A stretch of 64,000 nucleotides of DNA from Actinokineospora diospyrosa (GCF_024171925.1 NZ_JAMTCO010000021.1:62001-126000), one strand, 5' to 3'. Numbered from the stretch's first letter, positions 34,508 through 43,745 are shown. Numbers and translations: made by a program. Notes: generated by a model from the sequence alone, not told the origin.

Positions 34508-34950
34508 TGCTCTACACCCGCGAAGGCGACAACCTGGTCCCCGCCACCCCCGCCGCCCAACAACTCGCCACCGACTACCCCACCTGGCCCGACAAGGGCC
34601 CAACCATCGACGGCACCCGCATCAGCATCAACTCACCACAATCGCACTACCGCCCATCCGACCCCATCCACATAGTCCACGCCGTAGAAATCCTCACCCC
34701 CGGCCAAGACCTCCACGTCATGGGCCCCAAACCCATCCACGGCGAATGGGTGGACGACGTACTGGCCACCGACCCCCCAACCCCCACCCCCCTAATCCCA
34801 CCTCTCTACGACGGCCGCGTCCTCCCGTCCCCTGGTGTCGACACGAACTACGAGGTGACCACCTACACCTTCACCACCCCCGGCACCCACACCATCCAGT
34901 GGCGCCTCGGCCCACTCACCTCAAACCTGCTCACCCTCAAGATCAGCTAG
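34507..34950 (+). CDS. Hypothetical protein coupled to the leader-motif protein
   Basis: 147 residues, beta-rich, with TRISINSPQSHYRPSDPIHI and YEVTTYTFTTPGTHTIQWRLGPLTS, resembling an Ig-like or carbohydrate-binding sandwich. The ATG shares its A with the upstream TGA stop (TGATG), so the two products are made together and may form a complex or a cargo/partner pair. Its codon use is unlike most of the window: many CCC, ACC, CAC, CAA and ATA codons, giving a C-rich, G-poor coding strand. Confidence 0.6.
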   Translation: MLYTREGDNLVPATPAAQQLATDYPTWPDKGPTIDGTRISINSPQSHYRPSDPIHIVHAVEILTPGQDLHVMGPKPIHGEWVDDVLATDPPTPTPLIPPLYDGRVLPSPGVDTNYEVTTYTFTTPGTHTIQWRLGPLTSNLLTLKIS

Positions 34951-35272
34951 CTAGCGCCCAACGGACCCTGCTGAGCAGGCCCGACGACGCACACTGACCA
35001 AGTGGCGCCCATCGGTGGCCAAGACCAACACCGCCGACTCCTGCCGTTGCTGCTTGTTTTGGCGGCGACCCAACCAGGCGCCGGAAGTCCTGCCGCTCGC
35101 TCGCGCCCAAGTACCGCCGGACGAGGTGGGCGCGTACTCGCTCGTCCAGCTCAGGACAGCTGACGGACGCATTGTTGCCATCGAGAGATCCGACCTGGCT
35201 CACTGATCCGATGCCGACCTACTGCATTCCGGCGTAGACCCAGTCGCCCAAGCCCAGCCCGCTCAACGTCAA
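34951..35272. other. Intergenic stretch, possible small gene fragment
   Basis: About 320 bases. A 63-codon plus-strand frame at 35015-35206 ends in a plausible peptide (DEVGAYSLVQLRTADGRIVAIERSD) but its first half is cysteine- and arginine-rich and it lacks a ribosome site, so I treat it as a remnant at most. Confidence 0.35.
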
Positions 35273-35821
35273 CTAGCGCACGGCCAGCGGCACCCGACTG
35301 GACTGTGGTCGATCGGCCCGCAACCGCTCCGGCCAGTCGAACGCCAACGGGTCTCGAGTCGACGTCCATTGCTCGTCCAGGGCCCGCAGCGCCCGGTAAG
35401 CCGCCGCGACCTCGGCATCCGTCCACGGAAAAGCGGACTCCGCCATCGACCCCCACGCCGAGCGCACCGCCGCAGTCGAGATCGGCTCGTTGTGCTCGAC
35501 GAAGTGGTGGAACGTGCCCGCCATGATCTCCGCGATGTTGAGGGCTCGGCCGACTGACTTCAGCAACGTTGAGCTGTGGGCCTTGGCTGTGCGCTTCGGC
35601 CTCCCCGAGGCAACGGTCATGTTGTCGAACACGGCCCCTGCGGCTATGCACCCGAACACGCCCGTCCCGATGCCCAGTTCCCGCTCCGTCACCGCGTGCG
35701 CCAGGTCGTGCGGAACCCTCCACTTGCGACTGTAAGAAGGCAGCAGCAGGACGATCCCGTCGGACCGCGTCACCCGGGTCAACGACTCGCCCCGGGGGTC
35801 GTGCTGGAACTCGACGCGCAT
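35273..35821 (-). CDS. Conserved hypothetical protein with HDLAH motif
   Basis: 182 residues, soluble. The sequence KWRVPHDLAHAVTERELGIG has a His-Asp-x-x-His motif like a metal site, followed by FGCIAAGAVFDNM and a helical C-terminal half with many Ala/Glu. Similar proteins occur in many actinomycetes without an assigned function; I cannot name a reaction. ATG at 35821; longer in-frame extensions upstream are Pro/Arg-rich and non-protein-like. Confidence 0.65.
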   Translation of the reverse strand: MRVEFQHDPRGESLTRVTRSDGIVLLLPSYSRKWRVPHDLAHAVTERELGIGTGVFGCIAAGAVFDNMTVASGRPKRTAKAHSSTLLKSVGRALNIAEIMAGTFHHFVEHNEPISTAAVRSAWGSMAESAFPWTDAEVAAAYRALRALDEQWTSTRDPLAFDWPERLRADRPQSSRVPLAVR

Positions 35822-36038
35822 GGCCACGCAGTGTGGACCACGGCGGGCGCGCGGGCGAGTGAATATCGGCGAACCTCCATTGTGGACAGACAACCATGTA
35901 CGCAGCGTGGCCGAAGAAGGGAAGGCGGTCTCGATCGGGTGGTGGACGGGCTGAGGAGGCGTGCCCGGGGCCCGCGCGGTGAATGCTCGCCTCGGAGTGT
36001 CACCGCAGGAGGTGGCGCCTGAGGTAGGAGGTAGTGCG

Positions 36039-36539
36039 GTGAAGAAGTGGACAGTGGCGGTGCTCGCCCTGGTACTCGCGACCGGGCTCGTCACGGCCCC
36101 GGCGGCCTCGGCCGAGCAGGTGAACGGCGGCCTCAGCGGTTACTGGGTGCTGCGCACCCCCGAAGGCGCAGGCCTGGTCGAGCGAGACGGTCAGATCGGG
36201 CTCGGTGCCCCGAACAGAGCGACCCGGTGGCGGTTCGTGCAGACCGGCCCCGGCCCGACCTACCTGATCCTGGACAACGACCGGCGCGGGTGGGTGCTCC
36301 CCGCGGCGACCCCGTCCGCGCCGGTCCGGGTCAGCCCGTTGGTGCTGCTGCCCACGGACCCGCGCGGCCTGCGGTGGACGATCCACACCAACCGCAAGGG
36401 CGGCGCCGTCGAGGTCACCATCAGCTCCGCGCTGAACGGCTGGCCGGTCGTGCCCAACGGCGGCTATGACCCGCGCCTGGTCGTGGTCCCGGAGACGTTC
36501 GCCCCGGTGACCTACCTCGCCACCAGGGTGGGCCGCTGA
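36039..36539 (+). CDS. Secreted beta-trefoil-like protein
   Basis: 166 residues. The GTG at 36039 has AGGAGG eight bases upstream and opens a clear Sec signal peptide (two Lys, a Leu/Val-rich core, cleavage after ASA near residue 25). The mature part shows three related strand groups (GYWVLRTPEGAGLVERDGQ; TYLILDNDRRGWVLPA; RWTIHTNRKGGAVEVTI), which suggests a beta-trefoil such as a ricin-type lectin or a protease-inhibitor (I66-like) fold. Probable extracellular role; target unknown. Confidence 0.7.
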   Translation: MKKWTVAVLALVLATGLVTAPAASAEQVNGGLSGYWVLRTPEGAGLVERDGQIGLGAPNRATRWRFVQTGPGPTYLILDNDRRGWVLPAATPSAPVRVSPLVLLPTDPRGLRWTIHTNRKGGAVEVTISSALNGWPVVPNGGYDPRLVVVPETFAPVTYLATRVGR

Positions 36540-36613
36540 CGCCACCCCGTCACGTCTGCCCGGCCGCCGACGATTGATCTTGGTCGGAGCAGGCTGGCGA
36601 GGTGGGAGAAGTC

Positions 36614-37666
36614 ATGGCGGGCGTCATCATGGGGCACGGGTCGCACGTCGGGGACGACGTGGTCACGGTGCCCGCCGGGCTGCCGGTGCACTTCTTCACC
36701 GACGAGGGCTCCCCGCTGCTGATGGTCAACCTCCTGGAGCTGATCAAGCGGGACAACCCCAGGACGCCCATGCACACCGCGAAGCCGGGCGTGGCCGTGC
36801 TCAACTACCAGTACGCGCCGTTCCAGCCGCACGAGCTGCGCGCCATCGCCCAGGCCGACCAGCTCGACCTGCCGCACGTCGTCGTCGGCACGGAGGCCCA
36901 GCGCACCGCGCTGCGCCTGTGCGAGGACCCCAAGGGGTGCCCCGCGCAGGGACCGCACCGGTGCGCCGGGGTCTTCGGCCGGGCGGCGGCGGGCGGCTGG
37001 TCGGCGCTGCTGGTGGTGTCCTGCCGGATCCTGACCGGGCACACCCAGCCGCCGACCGTCGCCCTGATGACCCCCTCCGGCAAGCGCGACACCTCGGTGT
37101 TCGACGCGCTGTTCGCCTGGGTGTCCGGTTTCGTGCCGCAGGCCCCCGCCGCGCAGGACACCACCTGGGCGGCGCTGTCGGCGGCCGAGCGGATCCGCCT
37201 GATCGCCTCGGATGACGAGATCCGGCTGTGGGCCGACTGCCTCGACCTGCGCACCCGGATCGCCGCGGTGGCCCGGCCCGCGGCGCTCGCCCTGGTCAAG
37301 GCCGCCCCGGTCCTCGTCCGGTTCCGGCTGCTGCGCGACTACCCCGCCCACCGCGACCTGGTGCGCGACGGGACCACCCTGTCGCCCGTCGAGCTCAAGG
37401 CGATCGCGGACTTCCCGAAGGCGCCGTTCGACGACCAGGTCCGCGAGTGGCTCGACCTGGACCTGGAGGACGCCGTCCGCTGGATGGCCGACCCCGTCAT
37501 GACGTCCTGGGCGACCGCCTTCAACGCGTTGGAGATGTTCGACGCGGGTCTGCGCGGACCGGGCTTGCTCGCCATGCTGGGCAGGCTGGACCCGGCGGGC
37601 AAGGCCTTCGCGCAGGGAGAGCCCGCCCTGGTCGAGTACCTGACCCGCAACTCGCTGCGGATCTGA
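36614..37666 (+). CDS. Putative Stv-adhesin-like domain protein
   Basis: 350 residues. The first 110 residues, with VIMGHGSH, TVPAGLPVHFFTDEG and HVVVGT, resemble the putative adhesin Stv domain found in polymorphic-toxin proteins; the match is by eye. A cysteine-containing segment follows (LCEDPKGCPAQGPHRCAGVF, then VVSCRILTGH), and the C-terminal half is helical (RIAAVARPAALALVKAAPVLVRFRLLRDY). No signal peptide. ATG has GGGAG about seven bases upstream. Function unproven. Confidence 0.6.
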   Translation: MAGVIMGHGSHVGDDVVTVPAGLPVHFFTDEGSPLLMVNLLELIKRDNPRTPMHTAKPGVAVLNYQYAPFQPHELRAIAQADQLDLPHVVVGTEAQRTALRLCEDPKGCPAQGPHRCAGVFGRAAAGGWSALLVVSCRILTGHTQPPTVALMTPSGKRDTSVFDALFAWVSGFVPQAPAAQDTTWAALSAAERIRLIASDDEIRLWADCLDLRTRIAAVARPAALALVKAAPVLVRFRLLRDYPAHRDLVRDGTTLSPVELKAIADFPKAPFDDQVREWLDLDLEDAVRWMADPVMTSWATAFNALEMFDAGLRGPGLLAMLGRLDPAGKAFAQGEPALVEYLTRNSLRI

Positions 37667-37712
37667 TCGCCCCAGGCGCTCCTCCCACTGAGTGGCGGGC
37701 AGGATGTGCGCC

Positions 37713-38054
37713 GTGGAGCACCTCGTTGACCTGGACGTCCTCGCGGACCGGCTCCGGCCGGTCATCGAGCAGTGGCGGCACGCGGCCACTGTCGGACCGC
37801 TGACCTGGCGCGACGAGACAGCCTCCTGGCCCCAACCGATCACCCCCGATCGCGCGGACATCCAGGCCCCGGAATCGCTGGGTCTCACGCTGCACCGCCA
37901 CGATGACCTGTTCGAGATGGTGGTCTGGACAGGCGGCTGGGCCGACGTCGGCTACCTGCTCAACGACGAGATCCACAACTCCCGCCCCGAGTTCCACGAC
38001 GTCGAAGCGGCCTACGCCGCCGTGGTCGAACAGGTCGAGATCTTCCTCGCCTAG
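37713..38054 (+). CDS. Small hypothetical protein, 113 aa
   Basis: A 113-residue acidic soluble protein (DVLADRLRPVIEQWRH; LFEMVVWTGGWADVGYLLND; DVEAAYAAVVEQVEIFLA) that looks like a small alpha/beta protein such as those found as immunity partners. No named family recognised. I prefer the GTG at 37713: CAGGAT, a possible -10, ends seven bases before it; ATG at 37704 and GTG at 37692 are in frame too. Confidence 0.6.
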   Translation: MEHLVDLDVLADRLRPVIEQWRHAATVGPLTWRDETASWPQPITPDRADIQAPESLGLTLHRHDDLFEMVVWTGGWADVGYLLNDEIHNSRPEFHDVEAAYAAVVEQVEIFLA

Positions 38055-38557
38055 GCCGTGCGCAGCGGATGACGACGGCCAGGGCAGCTCCCACACGACG
38101 GCGGCCGGGCTCGACTAGACACCCTGACCACCGCACCCAGCGGAAACGTTGCCCCCAGCTGGAGGTTCGGAGCGCAGCCCCGGTCGTCGTGCCCGTGCTG
38201 GTGATGATCGCGGTAATCCCTCTCGGCACTTCGGCACCGACGTTGCTGACCGTGGTCGGGAGGGATCTTCGCGGCGATGAGCCTTGGATTTCGGTGCGGG
38301 CCAGGTGCAGGCGGCGTCAGGTGCGCGGCGGCGTGGTCGGCGCGATCGAGGACCACTACGCCCGTGCCCGGCGCCGAGTACGAACCTGTCGCGGTCGACG
38401 TCGAAGGTGTGTTCCGGTACGTCGTTGCGGGTGCTCAGGGTGCGCGACTGGCAGAAGCTGACGACGGTGATCGGGTGGGTGGAGGCCTCCGCGCTGGCCG
38501 CGCAGGCCGAGGCGACGGTGTAAACACCAGCGCGGATCCCCGAAAGGGAGACCTGCC
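38055..38557. other. Intergenic stretch without a supported gene
   Basis: About 500 bases between a plus-strand and a minus-strand gene. Frames are open on both strands only because of high GC; peptides are Arg/Pro-rich with no ribosome site. A decayed gene cannot be excluded. Confidence 0.5.
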
Positions 38558-39265
38558 CTAACGCGGTGGCCGCACGCAGAACTCGTGGCCGTCGGGGTCG
38601 GTCATGACTGCCCAGTCGACGTCGCCTTGGCCGATGTCGGTCCGGGACGCGCCGAGGGAGATGAGCCGGTCGAGTTCTGCCTGGTCCGCGGCCAGGTCGA
38701 AGTGCAGGCGGTACTTGCCGGTCTTCGGGTCCAGTGGCGGACCGCCCCAGGTGATCTTCGGGCCGCCGTGCGGTGAGCGGATCGCGGTTTCCTCGTCTTG
38801 GTCCCACACCAGCGGCCAGCCCAGCGTCGCGCTCCAGAAGTAGCCGACCGCCTGGGAGCCGTCGCTCGCCACCGCGCCGATGAGCCCACAATCGGCGAGG
38901 AACTTGTTGCCCGGCTCGATCACGCAGAACTCGTTGCCCTCGGGGTCGGCGAGCACCACGTGCTCCTCATCCGGCCCCTGCCCGATGTCGATGTGCGCGC
39001 CGCCGAGCGAGATCGCCTTGGCCACCCGCTGCCGCTGGTCGTCGAGCGACGTGCTGGTGAGGTCGAAGTGCATCTGGTTCTGCCCGACCTTGGGCTGATC
39101 GCTCGGCACGAACCGGATCCGGAACCCGGTGTCGTCACCGGGCACCACCGCGACTCCGCCCAGCGGGTCGTCGGCTGTCTCCCAGCCCAGCAGGTCCGCC
39201 CAGAACCGGGCCAGCCGGGTGGGGTCGTGCGCGTCGAAGCACAGCGCGAGCAAGCGCGAGGTCAT
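38558..39265 (-). CDS. Two-domain VOC (glyoxalase-like) protein
   Basis: 235 residues with two vicinal-oxygen-chelate halves. Each has the pattern: DPTRLARFWADLLGW ... HFDLTS ... VVLADPEGNEFCV (first) and SQAVGYFWSATLGWPL ... HFDLAA ... AVMTDPDGHEFCV (second), giving the His and Glu metal ligands. This looks like the glyoxalase/bleomycin-resistance subgroup PF18029-like pairs common in actinobacteria; substrate unknown. ATG at 39265 (MTSRLLALCFD). Confidence 0.85.
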   Translation of the reverse strand: MTSRLLALCFDAHDPTRLARFWADLLGWETADDPLGGVAVVPGDDTGFRIRFVPSDQPKVGQNQMHFDLTSTSLDDQRQRVAKAISLGGAHIDIGQGPDEEHVVLADPEGNEFCVIEPGNKFLADCGLIGAVASDGSQAVGYFWSATLGWPLVWDQDEETAIRSPHGGPKITWGGPPLDPKTGKYRLHFDLAADQAELDRLISLGASRTDIGQGDVDWAVMTDPDGHEFCVRPPR

Positions 39266-39397
39266 GTCCGCATCATCCCGATCGTCGGCCGCGCACGCCC
39301 AGTGCGCCGTTGGGCACGCTAGGAGCCGGGGGAGCACCACGCAACCGGTTTAGCGCCAACGGCGTGCGCTGGTGCAATCTGGACAGGAGTTACGGGA

Positions 39398-40927
39398 TTG
39401 ACGATGGGGGTTGGTAAAGAGATGGTCATCGAACGCGCGCGCACCAACGTGATCGTGGTCGGCGGGGGCCCGACCGGTCTGATGTTGGCGGGCGAGTTGG
39501 TGTTGGCCGGGGTTGGCGTGGTTGTGCTGGAGCGGCTGGCCGAGCGCACTGGACAGTCGAAGGCGTTGAACCTGCAGCCCAGGACGGCGGAGGTGTTTGA
39601 CCTGCGCGGATTGATGGAGTCGGCGCGGCGGTATTCCCTCGGCACGTGGGCCAGCGGCCATTTCGGTGGGCGGCCGTTGAGCTACGAGGGTTGGCAGACC
39701 AGGCACCCGTACCAGGTGCACATCCCGCAGGCCGGGGTCGAGCGCACGCTGGAGGAACGGCTGGACCAGCAAGGAGTCCAGGTCTTGCGGGGCCACGAAC
39801 TGCTTGAGCTCACCCAAGACGACGCGGGCGTCACCGCTGTCGTCCGCACCCCGACAGGGGAGGTGGAGTTTCAGGCGGACTACCTGGTCGGCTGCGACGG
39901 TGGCCGCAGCACAGTGCGTAAGCAACTCGGTGTCGAGTTCCCCGGAACCGACGCCAGCGTGTTCGCCTTCGTCGCGGACATCGTCCTCGAGGACGTGCCG
40001 TCCACGATCCCCACCCAGCTGCGGTCGGTGCGCGACGCGATCGCCAAGAACAGCGAACGCGGGGTCGGCGGGCTGATCCCGATGGGCGAACCCGGCCTTT
40101 TCCGGCTCGCCTTCACCGACCGGACAGCGACCGCAGACGTCCAGTCAACCCCGGTGTCCGACGCGGAAGTGGCCTCCGCGATGCGCCTCCTGTACGGGGA
40201 TGATGTTGTGATCTCGAAGGTCCTCTGGGCCTCCAGGTTCACCAACGCCACCCGCCAAGCCGCCCACTACCGCGTCGGGAGAGTGCTTCTGGCTGGCGAC
40301 GCCGCGCACATCCACTTCCCTGCGGGCGGTCAGGGGCTGAACCTCGGCGTCCAGGACGCGATGAACCTCGGCTGGAAGCTCGCCGCTGAGGTCAAAGGCT
40401 TTGCGCCGCAAGGACTTCTGGACACCTACCACGCCGAACGGCACCCCGTTGGTGAGCGGGTCTTGGACAACACCCGGGCTCAAACCCTCCCGCCGCGGCC
40501 GTCCCCGGAAACCCTCGCGATGCACCGCTTGATCACCGAGTTGGCGCACCTGCCAGAGGCCAACCGGCACCTGGCCGGCCTGGTGTCCGGTTTGGACATC
40601 CGCTACCCCGTCGAGGGCCCCGATCACCCCCTCCTCGGCGCCCGGCTCCCCGACATCGCGCTGACGACCGGCTGGGCCAGCACTCTCTTCCACTCCGGCG
40701 GCGGTGTCCTCCTCACCACCGATCCCAGGCACGCTCAGACCGCCCGCCCCTGGTCTACCCGCGTAGTGACAACAGTCGAATCCGACCTTGGTGACTTGGA
40801 AGCTGACGCCGTTCTGGTCCGTCCAGACGGCTACGTGTGTTGGGTTGCCCCGCTCGGTGGTGCACCCGACGACACCAACCGGTTGGAGCGCACGCTAAGC
40901 ACCTGGTTCGGCCAGGCTCGAACCTGA
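39398..40927 (+). CDS. FAD-dependent aromatic hydroxylase-type monooxygenase
   Basis: 509 residues, class A flavoprotein monooxygenase. VIVVGGGPTGLMLAGELVLAG binds FAD; LVGCDGGRSTVRK is the DG motif; GRVLLAGDAAHIHFPAGGQGLNLG is the GD motif. A C-terminal thioredoxin-like domain follows (VVTTVESDLGDLEADAVLVRPDGYVCW), as in PheA/TetX-like and rifampicin-hydroxylase-type enzymes. It may hydroxylate an aromatic antibiotic or polyphenol. The TTG at 39398 is eight bases after AGGAG; ATGs at 39404 and 39422 are alternatives. A TCCACTGTGG motif lies just past the stop. Confidence 0.85.
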   Translation: MTMGVGKEMVIERARTNVIVVGGGPTGLMLAGELVLAGVGVVVLERLAERTGQSKALNLQPRTAEVFDLRGLMESARRYSLGTWASGHFGGRPLSYEGWQTRHPYQVHIPQAGVERTLEERLDQQGVQVLRGHELLELTQDDAGVTAVVRTPTGEVEFQADYLVGCDGGRSTVRKQLGVEFPGTDASVFAFVADIVLEDVPSTIPTQLRSVRDAIAKNSERGVGGLIPMGEPGLFRLAFTDRTATADVQSTPVSDAEVASAMRLLYGDDVVISKVLWASRFTNATRQAAHYRVGRVLLAGDAAHIHFPAGGQGLNLGVQDAMNLGWKLAAEVKGFAPQGLLDTYHAERHPVGERVLDNTRAQTLPPRPSPETLAMHRLITELAHLPEANRHLAGLVSGLDIRYPVEGPDHPLLGARLPDIALTTGWASTLFHSGGGVLLTTDPRHAQTARPWSTRVVTTVESDLGDLEADAVLVRPDGYVCWVAPLGGAPDDTNRLERTLSTWFGQART

Positions 40928-41193
40928 AGAGTGTCCACTGTGGTCTGTTCACCGAAGCTGCCGCTCGGGAATTCGAGGCCCGAAGTACGGCTCGTGTGAG
41001 GTGGAACGGCTGGTAGGCCTATGGGCGGCAGGCGGCGATGGGCCGGATGGCGCAACTGTGGTGCGCAAACGGCGGATTGCGCCTGGAAGTGCGTGAGGTG
41101 AGTGTCTAACGCACCAACCATGCAGACTGTGGGGGCTTCTCGTGGTGTTGGTTCTGGGGCTTCGCCCCTGCAGTCAATCCGTGAAGGGGACGA

Positions 41194-42357
41194 TTGCTGG
41201 TGTACTTGCGTAGAGGAGGGGTGGCGGTCCGGCGGCTTGCCGTGGGGACCGCGATCGCGCTGATGGTGGGTGGTGTGCTCTCGGTCGAAGCGCAGGCCGA
41301 GACCGGGGCGCCTGCCAAGCAGGCCGCCGACTCGGTGACCATCAAGAAGTTCGGCTCCGCTGATCTCAAGCGGGCGTCGAAGAAGGCAAACCAGCTCGCG
41401 GCGACCAACGTCCAGGGCCGCGGTCGCGTCAAGGAACACCTCGGTGACGCCGTCCGCGACGGGCGCCTGGTCGACGACAGCGCGCTCAGCGTGACCGAGT
41501 TGGCCGACCCGATCCAGGCGGGGAAGAACATCACCCTCGTCTGGGAGGATGACAAAGCGCCGGAGTCGTTGCTATACGGCCAGAACAAGCGCGCGGGCGG
41601 CCAGGGGGACTCCGTCGCGATCGAGCTGCAGATGGCCCGCCCGCAAGGCGCGCCCGCGCGGGCCAAGCGCGGTCAGGAGGCCAAGGGCGGGACCGGGTAC
41701 GCGGGCGCGTTCGGCATCACCGGCAGCCTGGTCGAGGGCGATCACGGGTGCTCCACCGGGTGGTTCGCCCCTCAGTACCTGGCCGAGAAGGACCACAAGA
41801 TCGTGTCCTGCTACCAGGTGCTGGAGCTGGACAAGACCCCGGTCTGGGTCTACAACCGCTGGTCGATCTGGACCCCCGCCACGCCGTCGGTCCTCTGGAG
41901 CACGGTCGCGACCCTGGACTTGGACGTGCGTTCCAGGCCCTGGAAGGGCCAGGAGGGCAAGGTCAAGCAGCTCGTCGACTGGGCACCGCGCAGTGCTGAC
42001 ATGATCAACAAGTGTGACCAGCCCAAGGAGTTCACCCTCGAGGCGACGGCGGGACCGTTCAAGGGCACCGCCAAGGTGAACGCCAACACCTGCCGGGAGT
42101 ACATCGTCGACGTGACGGCGGGACAGGGGACCTCGAACACCATCGCGGTGAACTACATCGCCGACAGCTGGGGTTCCTCGCGCGAGGGCCAGATGTACGT
42201 CGACGTCGCGGGCAAGTACGACGCCGTCGACGCGACGGTGAACGTCGAGTGGGCCGACTACAACTACATGGAGATCGGCATCTGCGACGCGGATCCGTGC
42301 TTCTTCTCCCCGGACGCGAACGAGCGCTGGGTCAAGAAGGACCCGGGCTGGAACTGA
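41194..42357 (+). CDS. Secreted hypothetical protein
   Basis: 387 residues with an N-terminal signal peptide (RRLAVGTAIALMVGGVLS, cleavage after AQA near residue 35). The mature chain is beta-rich with paired cysteines (HGCSTGW..VSCYQVL; NKCDQPK..NTCREYI; GICDADPC). No catalytic motif recognised. Start is uncertain: TTG at 41194 is four to five bases after AAGGGG, GTG at 41200 about ten bases after it; GTG at 41221 touches a GAGGAGG run. A strong hairpin follows 49 bases after the stop. Confidence 0.65.
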   Translation: MLVYLRRGGVAVRRLAVGTAIALMVGGVLSVEAQAETGAPAKQAADSVTIKKFGSADLKRASKKANQLAATNVQGRGRVKEHLGDAVRDGRLVDDSALSVTELADPIQAGKNITLVWEDDKAPESLLYGQNKRAGGQGDSVAIELQMARPQGAPARAKRGQEAKGGTGYAGAFGITGSLVEGDHGCSTGWFAPQYLAEKDHKIVSCYQVLELDKTPVWVYNRWSIWTPATPSVLWSTVATLDLDVRSRPWKGQEGKVKQLVDWAPRSADMINKCDQPKEFTLEATAGPFKGTAKVNANTCREYIVDVTAGQGTSNTIAVNYIADSWGSSREGQMYVDVAGKYDAVDATVNVEWADYNYMEIGICDADPCFFSPDANERWVKKDPGWN

Positions 42358-42406
42358 CGCGATAGTGGGTCGACGTTCTGGGTCGCGCCACTAGTTGTCG
42401 CTGAGT

Positions 42407-42445
42407 CCCGGGCGGGTGCCGTGCGTACCGCGGCACCCGCCCGGG
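42407..42445 (+). terminator. 15-bp perfect hairpin
   Basis: CCCGGGCGGGTGCCG (42407-42421) pairs perfectly with 42431-42445, nine-base loop. It lies between the secreted protein stop and the hydrolase start 28 bases later, so it would either end the first transcript or attenuate the second. Confidence 0.75.
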
Positions 42446-42473
42446 CCGGGCTGTCGATGTGGATGGGGGAGCG

Positions 42474-43745
42474 GTGGTCAAGGGAGTGCGGTTGAGGTCG
42501 CGTCGAGCGTTGGTGTTCTTGAGCTGCCTGCTGGTCCTGGTGGTGGCGGGGATCATCACCGTCCGGTTGGCGCAGGGCGACGACAAGCCGACCGAAGTGG
42601 CGCGTAGCGCGGGCGAGTCCGCCTGCAGCGCGAGGAAGACCCGCGAACACTGCGACGAGATCCACCTGGACGGCCGGACCTGGAGGTACGCCTACCGGCC
42701 CGCGGAGAAGGCGACCGCGGATACCGTCCTGCTGGACTTCGGAGGTCCTGGGCTGTCAGCGTTGTCCGGAAGCCTTGGCCTGGGTCCGTTCCTCGAGGCC
42801 TATCCGCAGCTGTCGAAGCGCTACAACTTCCTCGTCATCGAAGAACCCTGGGTCATGCGCGCGCTGCCGGATGGCTGCGACGCCGCGATGTCGGGCTACT
42901 ACCTGGCTTACCGGGACGCCACCGGTGGTGGGGTCGCCGCGACCAAGTCCATGGTGGACAAATGTGATCTGCGGGGCGGTGGATGGGGATTCGACCGCGA
43001 GTCCTACGGCAAGCTGGTCAAGGCGATCGCCCAGAAGCACGGCAGTCAGCTCAAGGGGTTCATCGGCCACTCGTGGGGTGCCACCCGCTTGGCGTATCTG
43101 GGGAAGGACGCCCCGGAATGGTCGATCCTGCTCCGTCCCTTCCCCGTTGGCGTTGACAGTGAGACACTCGTGCGGACGCGGGCCCAACTGACCGCCACGT
43201 TGTACCCGGCGGTCGCGCAGGTGACCGGGAGCAGGATCGACACCAGGTCGCTCGAGGTGACCCAATTCGACCAGGCGTCCGCCATCGTCGACCTCGGGTA
43301 TGTGCCCAGCGAGTACCTGGCCGCGGAATCCGCGGGCGTGCGCGACGGATCCGGGTTGGCGCAGATCGGCAAACTGTCGGACGCGCTGTGGGGCCGCTAC
43401 GGCACGGACTCGCTCTCCCCGGGCAACCTCGCCCAGTTCCAAGAGATCTGCGCGGTCGTGGGCCCGCTCGCCGCGCAACCCTTGACCATCACCACATCCG
43501 CCGACGCCCTGGCCGCCCGCTTCGCCCCCTGCGCCGGGTTCTCCAGGAATGGCCTCGTCGCGTCCGCCTCCCCGACGACCTGCGTGGTCACCTCGAAATA
43601 CGACTCGGTCGCACCCGAGGGATTGGCCAGGTCGACCTATGGTACGTTGCCCGGCAACGTGAAGTTCGTTGACACCGACGAGAAGTCGCATTCCTCGTTC
43701 GCCGGTATGGAAGCGTGCCTGACCCATGTGGGAATTGCCAACTAG
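42474..43745 (+). CDS. Membrane-anchored or secreted alpha/beta hydrolase
   Basis: 423 residues. An N-terminal hydrophobic helix (ALVFLSCLLVLVVAGIITV) after a basic stretch acts as signal or anchor. LLDFGGPGLSA is the oxyanion loop and FIGHSWGATR the nucleophile elbow (catalytic Ser); a candidate acid and base are SKYDSVAP and EKSHSSF near the end, as in the tripeptidyl-peptidase/proline-iminopeptidase-like hydrolases of streptomycetes. Cysteines flank the early region (SACSARKTREHCD). Start is a choice among GTG codons at 42459, 42474 and 42489; 42474 follows GGGGGAG closely. Confidence 0.75.
   Translation: MVKGVRLRSRRALVFLSCLLVLVVAGIITVRLAQGDDKPTEVARSAGESACSARKTREHCDEIHLDGRTWRYAYRPAEKATADTVLLDFGGPGLSALSGSLGLGPFLEAYPQLSKRYNFLVIEEPWVMRALPDGCDAAMSGYYLAYRDATGGGVAATKSMVDKCDLRGGGWGFDRESYGKLVKAIAQKHGSQLKGFIGHSWGATRLAYLGKDAPEWSILLRPFPVGVDSETLVRTRAQLTATLYPAVAQVTGSRIDTRSLEVTQFDQASAIVDLGYVPSEYLAAESAGVRDGSGLAQIGKLSDALWGRYGTDSLSPGNLAQFQEICAVVGPLAAQPLTITTSADALAARFAPCAGFSRNGLVASASPTTCVVTSKYDSVAPEGLARSTYGTLPGNVKFVDTDEKSHSSFAGMEACLTHVGIAN

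Noticed and set aside
35015-35206. 63-codon small gene
   Set aside because: No ribosome site, unlikely composition in its first half and no recognisable family.
38055-38557. Transposase or other mobile-element remnant
   Set aside because: No inverted repeats, target duplication or transposase motif was seen; peptides in all frames are Arg/Pro-rich.
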